Under the pieces are notes generated by a model. The model searched no databases. It was not told the origin of the DNA and saw only the letters and a program-made list of their open reading frames with translations. A stretch of 64,000 nucleotides of DNA, from positions 62,001-126,000 of the forward strand of contig NZ_JAAXPF010000004.1 of NCBI RefSeq assembly GCF_012396315.1. The letters are read 5' to 3'. Origin of the DNA: Corynebacterium mucifaciens. GTDB lineage: Bacteria; Actinomycetota; Actinomycetes; Mycobacteriales; Mycobacteriaceae. The position numbers were made by a program, and so were the translations under genes. Shown here one piece after another: positions 53,367-62,535 of this stretch; position 1 is the first letter of the stretch; every line of letters starts with the position of its first letter.

Positions 53367-54737
53367 GAACCAGTCGTCCCAGTCCAGGGAGTCAAGCGGG
53401 TCCGCCGGCTGCAATGCTGGGTCATCCGCTCGCAAGCTTTGAATCCTGCCTGGCCCAGTCGCGCGGGTTTCAAACCGCACCGTTACCCAGCCTTTACCCG
53501 CCCCCTGCACCCAGCCGTGCCCATAGTCCGGGTGAAAGACGTCTTGCGTGGCGCGCCAGATCCCCTGCGTCGGTGCCGCTTCCTCCTGCACCTCGGTGTC
53601 GAAGCGGGTTTCGTGGTCGCTGACGCCGGTTTCGTAATCCGCGGTCACGGGCGCCGGCTTCACAATCGCCTGGTCCAGCTCTGGGAACAGCACGTCCTGC
53701 AGCGTGTCCTCGAGGCCGGAGTAGGACACCCCCACGAGGCGGATCGGCCCCACCTCATCCGGGTAACGCACGATGCGAAACGCGGTGGCGAGCAGCGTCT
53801 CCGCGTCGTCGGTTGCGTACGGCAAGGTCGCCGAGCGGGACTCAATGCGGAAATCCGCCATCCGCAGCTTCACCGTCACCGTGCGCGCGCCGCGGCCGTC
53901 CTTGCGCAGCCGTCGGTGGGATTCTGCAGCCGCGCGCTCCAGAGCAGCGTCCACTTCCGCGGCGGTGCTCAGGTCTTGCGGGTAGGTGTGCTCCGAGGAG
54001 ATCTGTTTGGACACGGCACGCGGTGCAACTGGGCGCTCGTCTACCCCGCGCGCCAGCCACCACAGCTGCTTGCCTACCGCCCCGCCGATGGCGATGTCTA
54101 GCTCCTTTTCGCTCAAGCGGGCCAGATCGCCGATCGTTTCAATCCCCGCGGCGAGCAACTTGGTCTCAGTCACGGGGCCGACTCCCCACAGCGCGTTGAC
54201 CGGCATCGGGTGCAAAATCTCCAGCTGCCTGTCGTGCGGGATGACAAACACACCGTCCGGTTTCGCGCGCCCCGAGCCGATCTTCGCGTACTGCTTACCG
54301 GGTCCCGCCCCGATAGAGCTGGGCAACCCCGTTTCCTCCTTAATCGCCGCCCGCAGCCCGTTCGACCACTCCTCAACCTCCTCGGGGCTCGCCCCGACAA
54401 GGTCTGCTGGCTCCATGAACGCCTCGTCGATGGAAAGCTGCTCCACCACGTCGACGTGTCTGCCAATCACCTCAAACACCCGGCGCGACGCCGCGGCGTA
54501 GACGGGCCGTCGCGGTGAGACGAGCACTGCCTTGCTGCCGACGAGGCGCGCTGCACGGTGCGTCGGCATCGCCGAGCGGGCGCCGTATTTACGCGCCTCG
54601 TAGCTCGCCCCGGCGACAACACCGCGCCCGGATACGCCGGCGACCAGCACGGGGCGGCCCTGCAGCGTGGGCCGGGTCAGCTGCTCGCAGGACGCGTAGA
54701 ACGCATCCATGTCGATGTGCAGCACCCAGCGATTCAT
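53355..54737 (-). CDS. dinB: DNA polymerase IV (DinB)
   Basis: Y-family translesion polymerase, 460 residues. Catalytic motifs LHIDMDAFYASCEQ near the N-terminus and QLSIDEAFMEP near 100 are intact; thumb and little-finger domains follow. The C-terminal extension (HPDYGHGWVQGAGKGWVTVRF) is typical of actinobacterial DinB. The position after the second Asp is Tyr (AFYA) rather than the Phe of E. coli, a difference at the sugar-selecting site. Start ATG 54737 (MNRWVLHIDM) is preferred over GTG 54746. Confidence 0.93.
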   Translation of the reverse strand: MNRWVLHIDMDAFYASCEQLTRPTLQGRPVLVAGVSGRGVVAGASYEARKYGARSAMPTHRAARLVGSKAVLVSPRRPVYAAASRRVFEVIGRHVDVVEQLSIDEAFMEPADLVGASPEEVEEWSNGLRAAIKEETGLPSSIGAGPGKQYAKIGSGRAKPDGVFVIPHDRQLEILHPMPVNALWGVGPVTETKLLAAGIETIGDLARLSEKELDIAIGGAVGKQLWWLARGVDERPVAPRAVSKQISSEHTYPQDLSTAAEVDAALERAAAESHRRLRKDGRGARTVTVKLRMADFRIESRSATLPYATDDAETLLATAFRIVRYPDEVGPIRLVGVSYSGLEDTLQDVLFPELDQAIVKPAPVTADYETGVSDHETRFDTEVQEEAAPTQGIWRATQDVFHPDYGHGWVQGAGKGWVTVRFETRATGPGRIQSLRADDPALQPADPLDSLDWDDWFSQQ

Positions 54738-54780
54738 GCCCACCACTGTGCACCACCCTGAACGCCGAACACCAATCCCG

Positions 54781-56079
54781 TCACTCGTCGAACGACGATC
54801 CGGTGACGAAGTCCATCCGCCTGGGTAACCCCCGGTCGCGTGAGACGAACCGCGCCCCGTCGTTAAACGTGAAAATCAGGTCGGGCCCCGCAATCTCGAT
54901 GGTGATCACGCCGTGGCTTACCTGCGAGTGGCAGCTCGAGCACAGTGGGATGAGGTTATCCATATCGGTCCTCCCGCCGAATTCCCATTCCCTGAGGTGG
55001 TGTATCTCGATGAACCGGCGGTGGGAGCACCCGGGCATCGCGCACTGATAGCCCCATACCGCGAGCAGAGCCTGCACTTGGCCGTCCGTCGCGAACCGCT
55101 GGGAGCGCCCGACGTTGATAGTGAGTCCATTTTTGTCCAGCAGGTGTAGGCGCACCATCGCGTTGGCCAGGTAGCTTCGCACATCTTCGGACCGGGCTGC
55201 GCGGTTTTCGGGCATCCAGCAACCCCCTTCCTGGTTCACCATCAGGTTCACTTGCACGCCGGGGCTGCGCAGCGGGCTGGCCGGGTTCGATCTGACCATG
55301 TCGATCATGGCCATTAGTGCGCCGTAGACGTCCTGTTTCTCCGGCGGACCGAAGCGAGACACAGTGTTGGCGATGCTCTCGGCGCTGATTTTGGTGCGTC
55401 TGCGCGGCTGACGGTCCTGCTCGGCTGGGACGGCGTCGTCGGCGTCAGCTGCGTCGTCGATAAGCATCTGCGCCTTTTCGGGATCATGCAGGTGAGCTGG
55501 GTCGAGATCTTCGAGGCCGAAACAGGCCAGCTGCGCGATCTTGAGCGCCGACAGTAACTTTTGGCCAGCCACCGCAGGCAGCCGGGACTCGAAGGCGATC
55601 ATGCCGTCGTCGCACTCGCGCGCGCGGGCGTACGGCTCCGTCGGCTCGTGGTCCTTCGGCCCCGCCCCCGCGAGTACCAACTTCAGGTCGGAGAAAGCCA
55701 GAGAGAGCGCCAGCTGTACGAGCTCTTCCTCGCTCTCTTCCTCGAGGAACCGCAGGAGAAAACGGACGGTCGAATATGGCATCACCCCGGATTCAAACGC
55801 GTGGAACAGCCGCCGGTACTTCCGCAATCCCCGTGCCACGCGTACATACTCAAACGCCGTTGCTTCTGGGAGGTTGAGTTCGCGACGGAGCCAAGTCGCC
55901 GTCGTTTTTTCCCCGTACGTTTCCGCGAGCTGCTGCTCGTCGAATTGCCCCACCGCGTCGAGCATCCACGCCCTGTGATGGTTCGCCGTGAGATGGTTAC
56001 CTTTGATCTGCTCTTCGAGTAGGTCCGCTGATAGACCACCCGTTCGAGCCTGCGCTTGTTCGTCCACTGCAGCTGTCAT
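54781..56079 (-). CDS. DUF222/HNH endonuclease (13E12 repeat-family type)
   Basis: A 432-residue protein of the abundant actinobacterial DUF222-HNH family, which in Mycobacterium includes the REP13E12 repeat proteins. The DUF222 helical domain is at about 15-290. The HNH domain is at about 345-405: CAMPGC, then IEIHHLREWEFGG, then NLIPLCSSCHSQVSHG, with all metal and catalytic positions present. Start ATG 56079 has GAGGGG 7 nt upstream; the longer frame to 56139 runs into the promoter. A strong promoter with an operator-like palindrome and three 18-bp palindromes lie upstream. Biological role of the family is unsettled; mobility is suspected. Confidence 0.88.
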   Translation of the reverse strand: MTAAVDEQAQARTGGLSADLLEEQIKGNHLTANHHRAWMLDAVGQFDEQQLAETYGEKTTATWLRRELNLPEATAFEYVRVARGLRKYRRLFHAFESGVMPYSTVRFLLRFLEEESEEELVQLALSLAFSDLKLVLAGAGPKDHEPTEPYARARECDDGMIAFESRLPAVAGQKLLSALKIAQLACFGLEDLDPAHLHDPEKAQMLIDDAADADDAVPAEQDRQPRRRTKISAESIANTVSRFGPPEKQDVYGALMAMIDMVRSNPASPLRSPGVQVNLMVNQEGGCWMPENRAARSEDVRSYLANAMVRLHLLDKNGLTINVGRSQRFATDGQVQALLAVWGYQCAMPGCSHRRFIEIHHLREWEFGGRTDMDNLIPLCSSCHSQVSHGVITIEIAGPDLIFTFNDGARFVSRDRGLPRRMDFVTGSSFDE

Positions 56080-56110
56080 GTTCACACCCCTCGTTTGAAG
56101 CTGTACTCCC

Positions 56111-56139
56111 GTTATATGACGGTCATATGTTCGAATCAA
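56111..56139 (-). promoter_or_regulatory. Promoter of the HNH gene with overlapping operator-like inverted repeat
   Basis: Minus strand: TTGATT at 56139-56134, 17-bp spacer, TATAAC at 56116-56111. A perfect inverted repeat ATATGAC-C-GTCATAT at 56114-56128 covers part of the spacer and the -10, an ideal position for a repressor. Confidence 0.6.
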
Positions 56140-56219
56140 GAGTTGTAATCAAAATGACTACTGAAGAGGACAACTCAGCGGAATTCCGGAATGCGGTTAG
56201 CCGAACACGTTGAGGAAAA

Positions 56220-56328
56220 ACTATGCCACTGCATAGTGATAGGACCGGCCCGTGCTCCCCTCCCCCCCGCAACAACCATGCCGCTGCATAGTGGCCTCGT
56301 TTAGGAAACCACTATGCAGCGGCATAGC
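56220..56328. repeat. Three copies of the 18-bp palindrome ACTATGC-N4-GCATAGT (cluster 2)
   Basis: Copies at 56220-56237 (centre CACT), 56275-56292 (ACCATGC arm, centre CGCT) and 56311-56328 (centre AGCG, right arm GCATAGC). They lie between the 3' end of ileS and the HNH promoter. TCGTTTAGGAA at 56297-56307 also occurs in cluster 1 at 15873-15883. Confidence 0.9.
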
Positions 56329-56343
56329 GCGAAGGTCCGCGAG

Positions 56344-59300
56344 CTAACCGTTCTTGCGCACGGTCGCGGTGACGCCCTCCACCACGTCGTGGCCGTCCAC
56401 CGGCTCAGTGACTACGTCAAAGGACGTCGCCAGCGTCTCGGAGGCGATGTGCTCGGCGTGCGTGCGAGCCCACGCTTCCTTCTCGGCCGGCACCGCAAGC
56501 ACGACCGCGATGCGGTCGGACACCTCGAGGCCCTCTCGCTTGCGGGCGTCCTGAAGACCACGGATGACATCTGCCGCCCAGCCCTCGGCCTCGAGTTCCT
56601 CGGTGACCTCGGTGTCCAGCACCACCAAGCCGACCGTGCCGTCCGCGTCCACGCGGGCGGTGCTCTCCGGGTTCTCTGCCACCAGGCGCTCGGTGTAGAG
56701 CTCCGGGGTGAGCACGATGTCGCCATCGACAACCACATCGTCGCCGCGTCGCTCGTAGTTGCCTGCCTTGACGTTCTTGATCGCGCGCTGCACGTCCCTA
56801 CCCAGCGAGGGGCCGGCCACCTTCGCGTTGACCACAACTTCGAAGGATCCGGCGGAATCGACGTCGTCAGTCAGTACCACGTCTTTTACGTTCACCTCGT
56901 CGCGGATGGTGTCGCGGAACGGCTCGAGCCTGGCCGCGTCCTGCAGCGCGACGGTGAGCGTCGGCAACGGGAGGCGGTTGCGCAGCTTGTTCGACTTGCG
57001 CACCGACGAGGCGGCAGAGCACACCGCGCGGGTGGCGTCCATCGCTGCGACGAGCTCTGCGTCGGCCGGCAGGTTCGCGGCTTCCGGGTAGTCCGTCAGG
57101 TGCACCGAGCGCCCGCCAGTCAGGCCGCGCCAGATCACCTCGGAGACGTACGGCAGCAGCGGCGCCACCGTGCGGGAAACGATTTCCAGCACCGTGTAGA
57201 GGGTGTTGAACGCCTCCGGGTGCGCCTCTTGCCCCTCCCAGAACCGGTCGCGTGAGCGGCGCACGTACCAGTTGGTCAGCGTGTCGGCGTAGCGGCGGAC
57301 CTCGTCACACGCGTCCGCGATACGGGTGTCCTCCAGCGCCTCGCCCACGGATGCAACGAGGTCGTGCGTCTTGGCCAGGATGTAGCGGTCCAGCACGTTG
57401 TCCGAGTCCACCGACCACTGCGCCTCTTCGGAGGAGTACAGCTGCAGGAACGTGTAGGCGTTCCAGATAGGCAACAGTGCCTGGCGCACGCCCTCGCGGA
57501 TGCCCTGCTCGGTGACGATCAAGTTACCGCCGCGCAGGATCGGAGAGGACATGAGGAACCAGCGCATGGCGTCCGAGCCGTCGCGGTCGAAGACCTCCAT
57601 CACGTTCGGGTAGTTGCCCTTGGACTTAGACATCTTCTGTCCGTCCGAGCCGAGCACGATGCCGTGCGCGACCACCTTCTTATACGCCACGCGGTCAAAC
57701 AGCGCGGTGGACAGCACGTGCTGCACGTAGAACCAGCCGCGGGTCTGGCCGGAGTATTCCACGATGAAGTCCGCCGGCTGGCGGGTCTCAAACTCCTCGC
57801 GGTTGTCAAACGGGTAGTGGTACTGGGCGAACGGCATGGAACCGGACTCGAACCAGCAGTCGAGCACGTCCGGCACGCGGCGCATCATGGACTTACCGGT
57901 CGGGTCGTCCGGGTTGGGGCGGACCAGCTCGTCGATGTGCGGGCGGTGCAGCGACTTCGGGCGGGTGCCAAAGTCGCGCTCCAGCTCGTCCAAGGAGCCG
58001 TAGACGTCCACACGCGGGTACTCCGGGTTGTCGGACACCCACGCCGGCACCGGCGAGCCCCAGTAGCGGGTGCGGGAGATGTTCCAATCGCGCGCACCCT
58101 CGAGCCACTTGCCAAACTGGCCATCGCGGATGTGCTCAGGGATCCACTCGATCTCCTGGTTCAGCTCCACCATGCGGTCACGGATATCCGTCACCTTCAC
58201 AAACCACGCAGGCAGGGCCATGTAGATCAACGGCTCGCCGGAGCGCCACGAGTGCGGGTAGGAGTGCACGATGGTCTGATCGCGGACCACCCTCCCCTTC
58301 GCGCGCAGGTCGCGGATGATGTCGCGGTTGGCGTCGAAGACCAGCTTGCCTTTGTACTCGGGCACGAGCGAGGTGAACTTGCCGTCCGCATCCACAGGGA
58401 TGACAAGGTCGATGCCGTACTTCTGGCAGGTGAGCATATCGTCCTCACCGAACGCCGGCGCCTGGTGGACGATACCGGTGCCGTCTTCGGTGGTGACGTA
58501 GTCGGCGTTGAGGATCATAAACGCGTTGTCGTGGTCGCGGAAGTAGTCGAAGACTGGCTCGTACTCCAAGCCCTCCAACTGGGCACCCACGTACGTGGCC
58601 ACCACGTCGTAGTCGCCGAGCTCCTTGCCGTACGCGTCGAGCAAGCTCGTCGCCAGCAGCAGCTGCTTATCGACGAAACCTTCGGCCCCGTCCGCACCGA
58701 CCGTCACCAACGAGTACTCCACTTCAGGGTGGACGGCGAGCGCCAAGTTCGACGGCAGGGTCCACGGGGTGGTGGTCCACGCGATCGCAGCCGCGTCGTG
58801 AAGCTCGGGGTGCTGTGCCCACGTCTCCGCCCCCGCGAATCCTTCCCGGCCGCCGGTCAACGGCAGCGTGACGGTGACGGTGGGGTCCTGGCGGTCACGG
58901 TAAGAGTCATCCAGGCGGGTCTCCTGATTGGACAGCGGAGTGTGCTCGGCCCAGGAGTACGGCAGGACGCGGAAGCCCTGGTAGATCAAGCCCTTGTCGT
59001 AGAGCTCCTTAAACGCCCACATGACGGACTCCATGTACTCCGGGTCCATGGTCTTGTAGCCGTTTTCAAAGTCGACCCAGCGCGCCTGGCGAGTGACGTA
59101 GTCCTCCCACTCCCCCGCGTAGTGCATCACTGACTTCGCGCAGTACTCGTTGAACTGCTCCAAGCCCATGTCCTCGATCTGGGCTTTATCAGTAATGCCC
59201 AGTTGCTTCTCCGCCTCCAGCTCCGCAGGCAGACCGTGGCAGTCCCAGCCGAAGACGCGCGGGACGTGGTACCCGGCCATGGTGCGAAAACGCGGCACGA

Positions 59301-59520
59301 TGTCCTTGACGTAGCCAGTGAGCAGGTGTCCGTAGTGGGGCATGCCGTTTGCGAACGGCGGGCCGTCGTTGAAGACGTACTCCTCGCAATCCTCGCGCTG
59401 CTCAAGCGAGGCCTTGAACGTGCCGTCGGCGCCCCAGTAATCCAGCACGACGCGCTCCATGTCCGGGAAGCGGTCGCTGCCGCCCGTCATGTCAACCTTT
59501 GGGTAGACGTTGCCAACCAT
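56344..59520 (-). CDS. ileS: Isoleucyl-tRNA synthetase
   Basis: Class I synthetase charging tRNA-Ile, 1058 residues from ATG 59520 ([14 protein letters not shown]). The HIGH-type motif is [12 protein letters not shown] and the KMSKS motif is [11 protein letters not shown]. The editing domain and anticodon-binding region are present. Length and motif form place it in the eukaryote-like clade usual in actinobacteria, a clade associated with low mupirocin sensitivity (family knowledge). AAGGAGGAG lies 5-6 nt upstream and sits in a T-box leader, so expression should rise when tRNA-Ile is uncharged. Confidence 0.97.
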   Translation of the reverse strand: MVGNVYPKVDMTGGSDRFPDMERVVLDYWGADGTFKASLEQREDCEEYVFNDGPPFANGMPHYGHLLTGYVKDIVPRFRTMAGYHVPRVFGWDCHGLPAELEAEKQLGITDKAQIEDMGLEQFNEYCAKSVMHYAGEWEDYVTRQARWVDFENGYKTMDPEYMESVMWAFKELYDKGLIYQGFRVLPYSWAEHTPLSNQETRLDDSYRDRQDPTVTVTLPLTGGREGFAGAETWAQHPELHDAAAIAWTTTPWTLPSNLALAVHPEVEYSLVTVGADGAEGFVDKQLLLATSLLDAYGKELGDYDVVATYVGAQLEGLEYEPVFDYFRDHDNAFMILNADYVTTEDGTGIVHQAPAFGEDDMLTCQKYGIDLVIPVDADGKFTSLVPEYKGKLVFDANRDIIRDLRAKGRVVRDQTIVHSYPHSWRSGEPLIYMALPAWFVKVTDIRDRMVELNQEIEWIPEHIRDGQFGKWLEGARDWNISRTRYWGSPVPAWVSDNPEYPRVDVYGSLDELERDFGTRPKSLHRPHIDELVRPNPDDPTGKSMMRRVPDVLDCWFESGSMPFAQYHYPFDNREEFETRQPADFIVEYSGQTRGWFYVQHVLSTALFDRVAYKKVVAHGIVLGSDGQKMSKSKGNYPNVMEVFDRDGSDAMRWFLMSSPILRGGNLIVTEQGIREGVRQALLPIWNAYTFLQLYSSEEAQWSVDSDNVLDRYILAKTHDLVASVGEALEDTRIADACDEVRRYADTLTNWYVRRSRDRFWEGQEAHPEAFNTLYTVLEIVSRTVAPLLPYVSEVIWRGLTGGRSVHLTDYPEAANLPADAELVAAMDATRAVCSAASSVRKSNKLRNRLPLPTLTVALQDAARLEPFRDTIRDEVNVKDVVLTDDVDSAGSFEVVVNAKVAGPSLGRDVQRAIKNVKAGNYERRGDDVVVDGDIVLTPELYTERLVAENPESTARVDADGTVGLVVLDTEVTEELEAEGWAADVIRGLQDARKREGLEVSDRIAVVLAVPAEKEAWARTHAEHIASETLATSFDVVTEPVDGHDVVEGVTATVRKNG

Positions 59521-59700
59521 GGCTACTCCTCCTTCAGCCGTGCAGGGACGCAGTGTTGCGCGGTACCACCCTGCTTGGGGCACACGCCCCCACTTCATTG
59601 CGGTGAAGGAAGTGTCGTCTTCCGTATGCGACGTCCGGGTCTAATAAGCGCAGTGGCCGTTCTTCCGGAAACGCTCCCCGGTGATGGCCGGATCAACGCG
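59521..59700 (-). ncRNA. T-box riboswitch leader of ileS (short stem I, translational type)
   Basis: The canonical T-box sequence AGGGTGGTACCGCG is at 59572-59559. Upstream, CCGG-CCATCA-CCGG (59691-59678) forms a small hairpin whose loop contains ATC, an isoleucine codon and so the likely specifier, matching the ultrashort stem I of actinobacterial ileS T-boxes. Downstream, GCAGGG/CCCTGC arms enclose the T-box. GGCT...AGCC can pair around AAGGAGGAG and hide the ribosome binding site. No terminator with a T-run lies between T-box and ATG, so control is probably translational. Confidence 0.9.
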
Positions 59701-59710
59701 TGTTACGAGT

Positions 59711-59743
59711 AACGCCCAGCATCGTACAACGATGCTGGGCGTT
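59711..59743 (-). terminator. Hairpin terminator after wag31
   Basis: Perfect 15-bp inverted repeat (AACGCCCAGCATCGT and its complement) with a 3-nt loop, starting 17 bp after the wag31 stop. T-run weak. It isolates wag31 from the ileS leader. Confidence 0.6.
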
Positions 59744-59759
59744 TGTGAAGAACGAGGTG

Positions 59760-60788
59760 TTACTTCTCGTTCGGCGCGGTGGTGGTGCGCGCCTCGAGCT
59801 CCTCAAGCTGGGACTCCAGCATGGTCTTCAGGCGGGTGCGGTACTCGCGCTCAAAGGTCCGAAGCTCCGCAATGCGGTTCTCCAGCGCGGTCTGCTGCTG
59901 CTTCACCGTGTTCATGATCTCGGTGTGCTTGCGCTCGGCCTCGGACTTCAGCTTATTGGCCTGCTCCTCCGCTTGGCGGATCTGTGCCTCGGCGCGGGAG
60001 TTGGCGTCGTTCGTGGTCTCTTCGGCCTTCTTCTGCGCGTCAGTCACGAGCTGCTTGGAGCGGGTCTCCGCCTCCTGGAGCTGCGAGCGGGAGCGGGTGT
60101 CAGCGTCGTCAAGCACCTGCTTCGCCTTGGCCTTCGCCTCCTGGATCTCACGATCCGCGGTTTCACGGGCCTCGGACACCAAGGTGGATGCTTCGCGCTC
60201 TGCGTCGGAGGTCAGGCGGTCCGCCATCTCCTGCGCCATGCCAAGCACCTTGGCAGCCTGCATGTGACTCTGGCCCAAAGAGTCGGACTCAGCACCGGTG
60301 TCGGCCGCATCCTGTGAGGCTGCCGCCTTGGAGGTAGCGCGGGCGTCGGTGTCCTTCACGCGCTGGCTGGAGCCCGCAGCGGCGCGATCCGCCTCTGCCT
60401 GCTGCCGGTCGCGGGCGGCCTTCTTCTTCTCGTTGTCCAGCTCGGTGCGAGCGGTTCGCAGGTCACGCTCCAGCTTTTCGTTGTCGCGCTTGAGCGAGTT
60501 GAGCTCCTCGTCGAACTTGGTGCGAAGCTCAGCCTCGATCTTGGAGCGCAGAGCGTTCTCGTCGACATCGGAACGGGTAGCAGCCGGGGCCTGCGACGTT
60601 GCTGTAGCTGCGCCACCAGAAGCCTCTTCCGCACGGGCACGAAGCTCGTCGTTCTCGTCCTGCAGCTGTGCGAGGGTGTCCTCCACGAGGTCGAGGAACT
60701 GGTCCACCTCGTCTTCGTTGTAACCCCGCTTGCCAATCGGCGGCTTGCTGAAAGCGACATTGTGCACGTCTGCTGGTGTCAGCGGCAT
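59760..60788 (-). CDS. wag31: Wag31/DivIVA polar growth protein
   Basis: Coiled-coil scaffold that marks cell poles by sensing membrane curvature and directs apical peptidoglycan synthesis in corynebacteria. 342 residues. N-terminal DivIVA domain [19 protein letters not shown]...[16 protein letters not shown], a variable Ala/Ser/Thr linker (about 55-75), a first coiled coil to 120, a second linker, and a long coiled coil (about 165-330). Start ATG 60788 has AAGGG 7 nt upstream; the frame open to 60908 is untranslated leader. A TACAAT box lies about 58 nt upstream of the start. Confidence 0.96.
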   Translation of the reverse strand: MPLTPADVHNVAFSKPPIGKRGYNEDEVDQFLDLVEDTLAQLQDENDELRARAEEASGGAATATSQAPAATRSDVDENALRSKIEAELRTKFDEELNSLKRDNEKLERDLRTARTELDNEKKKAARDRQQAEADRAAAGSSQRVKDTDARATSKAAASQDAADTGAESDSLGQSHMQAAKVLGMAQEMADRLTSDAEREASTLVSEARETADREIQEAKAKAKQVLDDADTRSRSQLQEAETRSKQLVTDAQKKAEETTNDANSRAEAQIRQAEEQANKLKSEAERKHTEIMNTVKQQQTALENRIAELRTFEREYRTRLKTMLESQLEELEARTTTAPNEK

Positions 60789-60845
60789 TTGCGTTCCCTT
60801 CGATAATCGTGTGAGTACTCGCTCGCGCGAAGCGTTATCTGCTGA

Positions 60846-60851
60846 ATTGTA
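60846..60851 (-). promoter_or_regulatory. -10 element of wag31
   Basis: TACAAT on the minus strand; leader of about 50 nt with a ribosome binding site. Confidence 0.5.
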
Positions 60852-60914
60852 ACCGTTTCGTTCGACGAGTGTAGTCCAACCTGCCCGGAAGGCCGGGGTA
60901 AAGCTCAAGTACAG

Positions 60915-61226
60915 CTATCGCAGTGCGGGGTTGATCATCGTTGCCCCGATGAGCATCTGCACCACCGCGAGCGCGAAGAACAGCACAATCACGCTGACGT
61001 CGAGACCCACCCCGCTGCCGCCCAACCGCAGAGGCGGAATAAGTTTGCGCAGGGCGTTCACGGGAGGATCCGTCACCCTGAGGACAGGCTCGACCACCAT
61101 GATGAACCAGTGCGGCGGGTCAAATTGCTTGGAAAACGCCTCCACCATTTCGACGATGATGCGCACGATCACCAGCAGTGAGTACAGCCCCACTAGGGCG
61201 TAGAGAATTGCTCCGAAAAGTGCCAC
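60915..61226 (-). CDS. YggT family membrane protein
   Basis: A 103-residue protein with two hydrophobic segments (residues 3-27 and 75-97) separated by a loop containing PVLRVTDPPVNALRKLIPP, the YggT signature. Conserved between sepF and divIVA in Gram-positive division clusters and thought to help membrane or division processes, without defined mechanism. GTG 61226 is used; TAGGGT ends 8 nt upstream. Confidence 0.92.
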   Translation of the reverse strand: MALFGAILYALVGLYSLLVIVRIIVEMVEAFSKQFDPPHWFIMVVEPVLRVTDPPVNALRKLIPPLRLGGSGVGLDVSVIVLFFALAVVQMLIGATMINPALR

Positions 61227-61234
61227 GCCACATC

Positions 61235-61240
61235 ACCCTA
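61235..61240 (-). promoter_or_regulatory. -10 element of yggT
   Basis: TAGGGT, 8 nt before GTG 61226. Confidence 0.4.
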
Positions 61241-61244
61241 GCGG

Positions 61245-61775
61245 CTACCGCAAGCCGGCAGCACGCATCAAGTCGTCCTTGTCCAGTTTCGCGTTCTCCG
61301 GGACGATTGCAAAGACCCGCTTGCGGGTCTCCGCCCCGCGGGAGAGGTTGTGCATGTTGCCGCGCAGGGCGAAGCACAGGCCGGCGGCGAAGTCGACGAT
61401 GCGTTTGGCGTCGGCGGCGTCTAGGTCGGTTAGGTCCATCACCACGGCATCGCCGTCGCGGAACGGCTCGCCGATCTCTTTGGCGTCGTTGTAGTTGCGC
61501 GGAGCGGCGGTGACAATGTGGGTGGTTGAGCGGTAGCTGGGGCGCACGGGTTCACGCACAGAGTCGTGACGCTCGCCGATGGGTGCGCGCTCGACCCGGG
61601 AGGGGCGCTCGGGGCGCTCAGCGCGCTCGAGGCGCTCGGTGCGGTCGTAGGCGGTGGAGCCGGCAGCCGCACCCGCGCCTGGGTGGTACTGCGGGTCGTC
61701 GTAGTACGCGTCGTCCTCGCCGTTGTCGACGGGGCCGAGGCCGAAAAAGTCTTTGGCGCTGTCAAAGAAGGACAT
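61245..61775 (-). CDS. sepF: Cell division protein SepF
   Basis: Membrane anchor and bundler for FtsZ, essential in corynebacteria, which lack FtsA. 176 residues: N-terminal amphipathic membrane-binding helix (MSFFDSAKDFFGLG), an Arg/Glu/Pro-rich linker, and the DUF552 domain at about 85-170 (VVMDLTDLDAADAKRIVDFAAGLCFALRG). Start ATG 61775 has AAGGAG 8 nt upstream; the frame open to 61907 is not used. Confidence 0.95.
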   Translation of the reverse strand: MSFFDSAKDFFGLGPVDNGEDDAYYDDPQYHPGAGAAAGSTAYDRTERLERAERPERPSRVERAPIGERHDSVREPVRPSYRSTTHIVTAAPRNYNDAKEIGEPFRDGDAVVMDLTDLDAADAKRIVDFAAGLCFALRGNMHNLSRGAETRKRVFAIVPENAKLDKDDLMRAAGLR

Positions 61776-61824
61776 GCAGGGGGCTCCTTTTACGCAGGCA
61801 TGCTCGTGGGCGGTGAAGTGGGGT

Positions 61825-62535
61825 TCAGCGTACGGGCCGGGGGCCGAGGAGGGCTGTTCCGACACGCACGATATCCGATCCGCAGGCGATGGCCTCGCGG
61901 AAATCACCGCTCATACCTGCGGAAAGACGCAACCCCCGTCCAAGCTGGGTGGCGTAAGCGTCGGTGAGCGCGCGGGCCTGGGCAAACACCTCACGGGGCT
62001 CCGAGTCGAGCGGCGGAACGACCATGAAACCGGCCAGTTCCAAGTGGCGGGCCCCCTCCACGACGTCCACGACAGCCGGGACGTCCTCAGGAGTCGCGCC
62101 TCCGCGTGCCGCGTCGCCGTCGTATGACAGCTGCACCATGCACGGGAGTATCTCTGTGGTGCGGTCGCCTCGCTCGAGCGCGAGGCCCATCCCGCGCTCC
62201 AATCCGCTGGCCAGCTTCACCGAATCCAGCGAGTGCACCTCCGCCGCCCAGCGGGCTACCGCATTGGCCTTCTTGGTCTGGATCTGCCCGATCATGGCAA
62301 TGCCGCAGCGGCCCGCAAGGTGGGATGCCTTGTCGCGCGCCTCCTGCTCGCGGTTCTCCCCCACGAGGTTGAACCCGTGCTCCGCGAGCTCGACGATGCG
62401 CTCGACTGGGTGAAACTTTGTCACTGGGAGCAGCTCGACGCTCCCCTCCGCACGGCCAGCCGCCCGCTCGGCATCGTGGATAGCGTGGCGGACGTCAGCG
62501 ATGTTCTGTTCAAGGGTGTGGGAAAGATCAGGCAT
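61825..62535 (-). CDS. YggS/PROSC family PLP homeostasis protein
   Basis: A 236-residue single-domain alanine-racemase-fold protein that binds PLP and buffers its cellular level. The PLP lysine lies in LLPVTKFHP (about 40), and GENREQEARDK, FMVVPPL and LSAGMSGDFREAIACGSDIVRVGTALLG are family-typical. It overlaps pgeF by 8 nt. A place between ftsZ and sepF is common in Gram-positive bacteria. Confidence 0.94.
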   Translation of the reverse strand: MPDLSHTLEQNIADVRHAIHDAERAAGRAEGSVELLPVTKFHPVERIVELAEHGFNLVGENREQEARDKASHLAGRCGIAMIGQIQTKKANAVARWAAEVHSLDSVKLASGLERGMGLALERGDRTTEILPCMVQLSYDGDAARGGATPEDVPAVVDVVEGARHLELAGFMVVPPLDSEPREVFAQARALTDAYATQLGRGLRLSAGMSGDFREAIACGSDIVRVGTALLGPRPVR

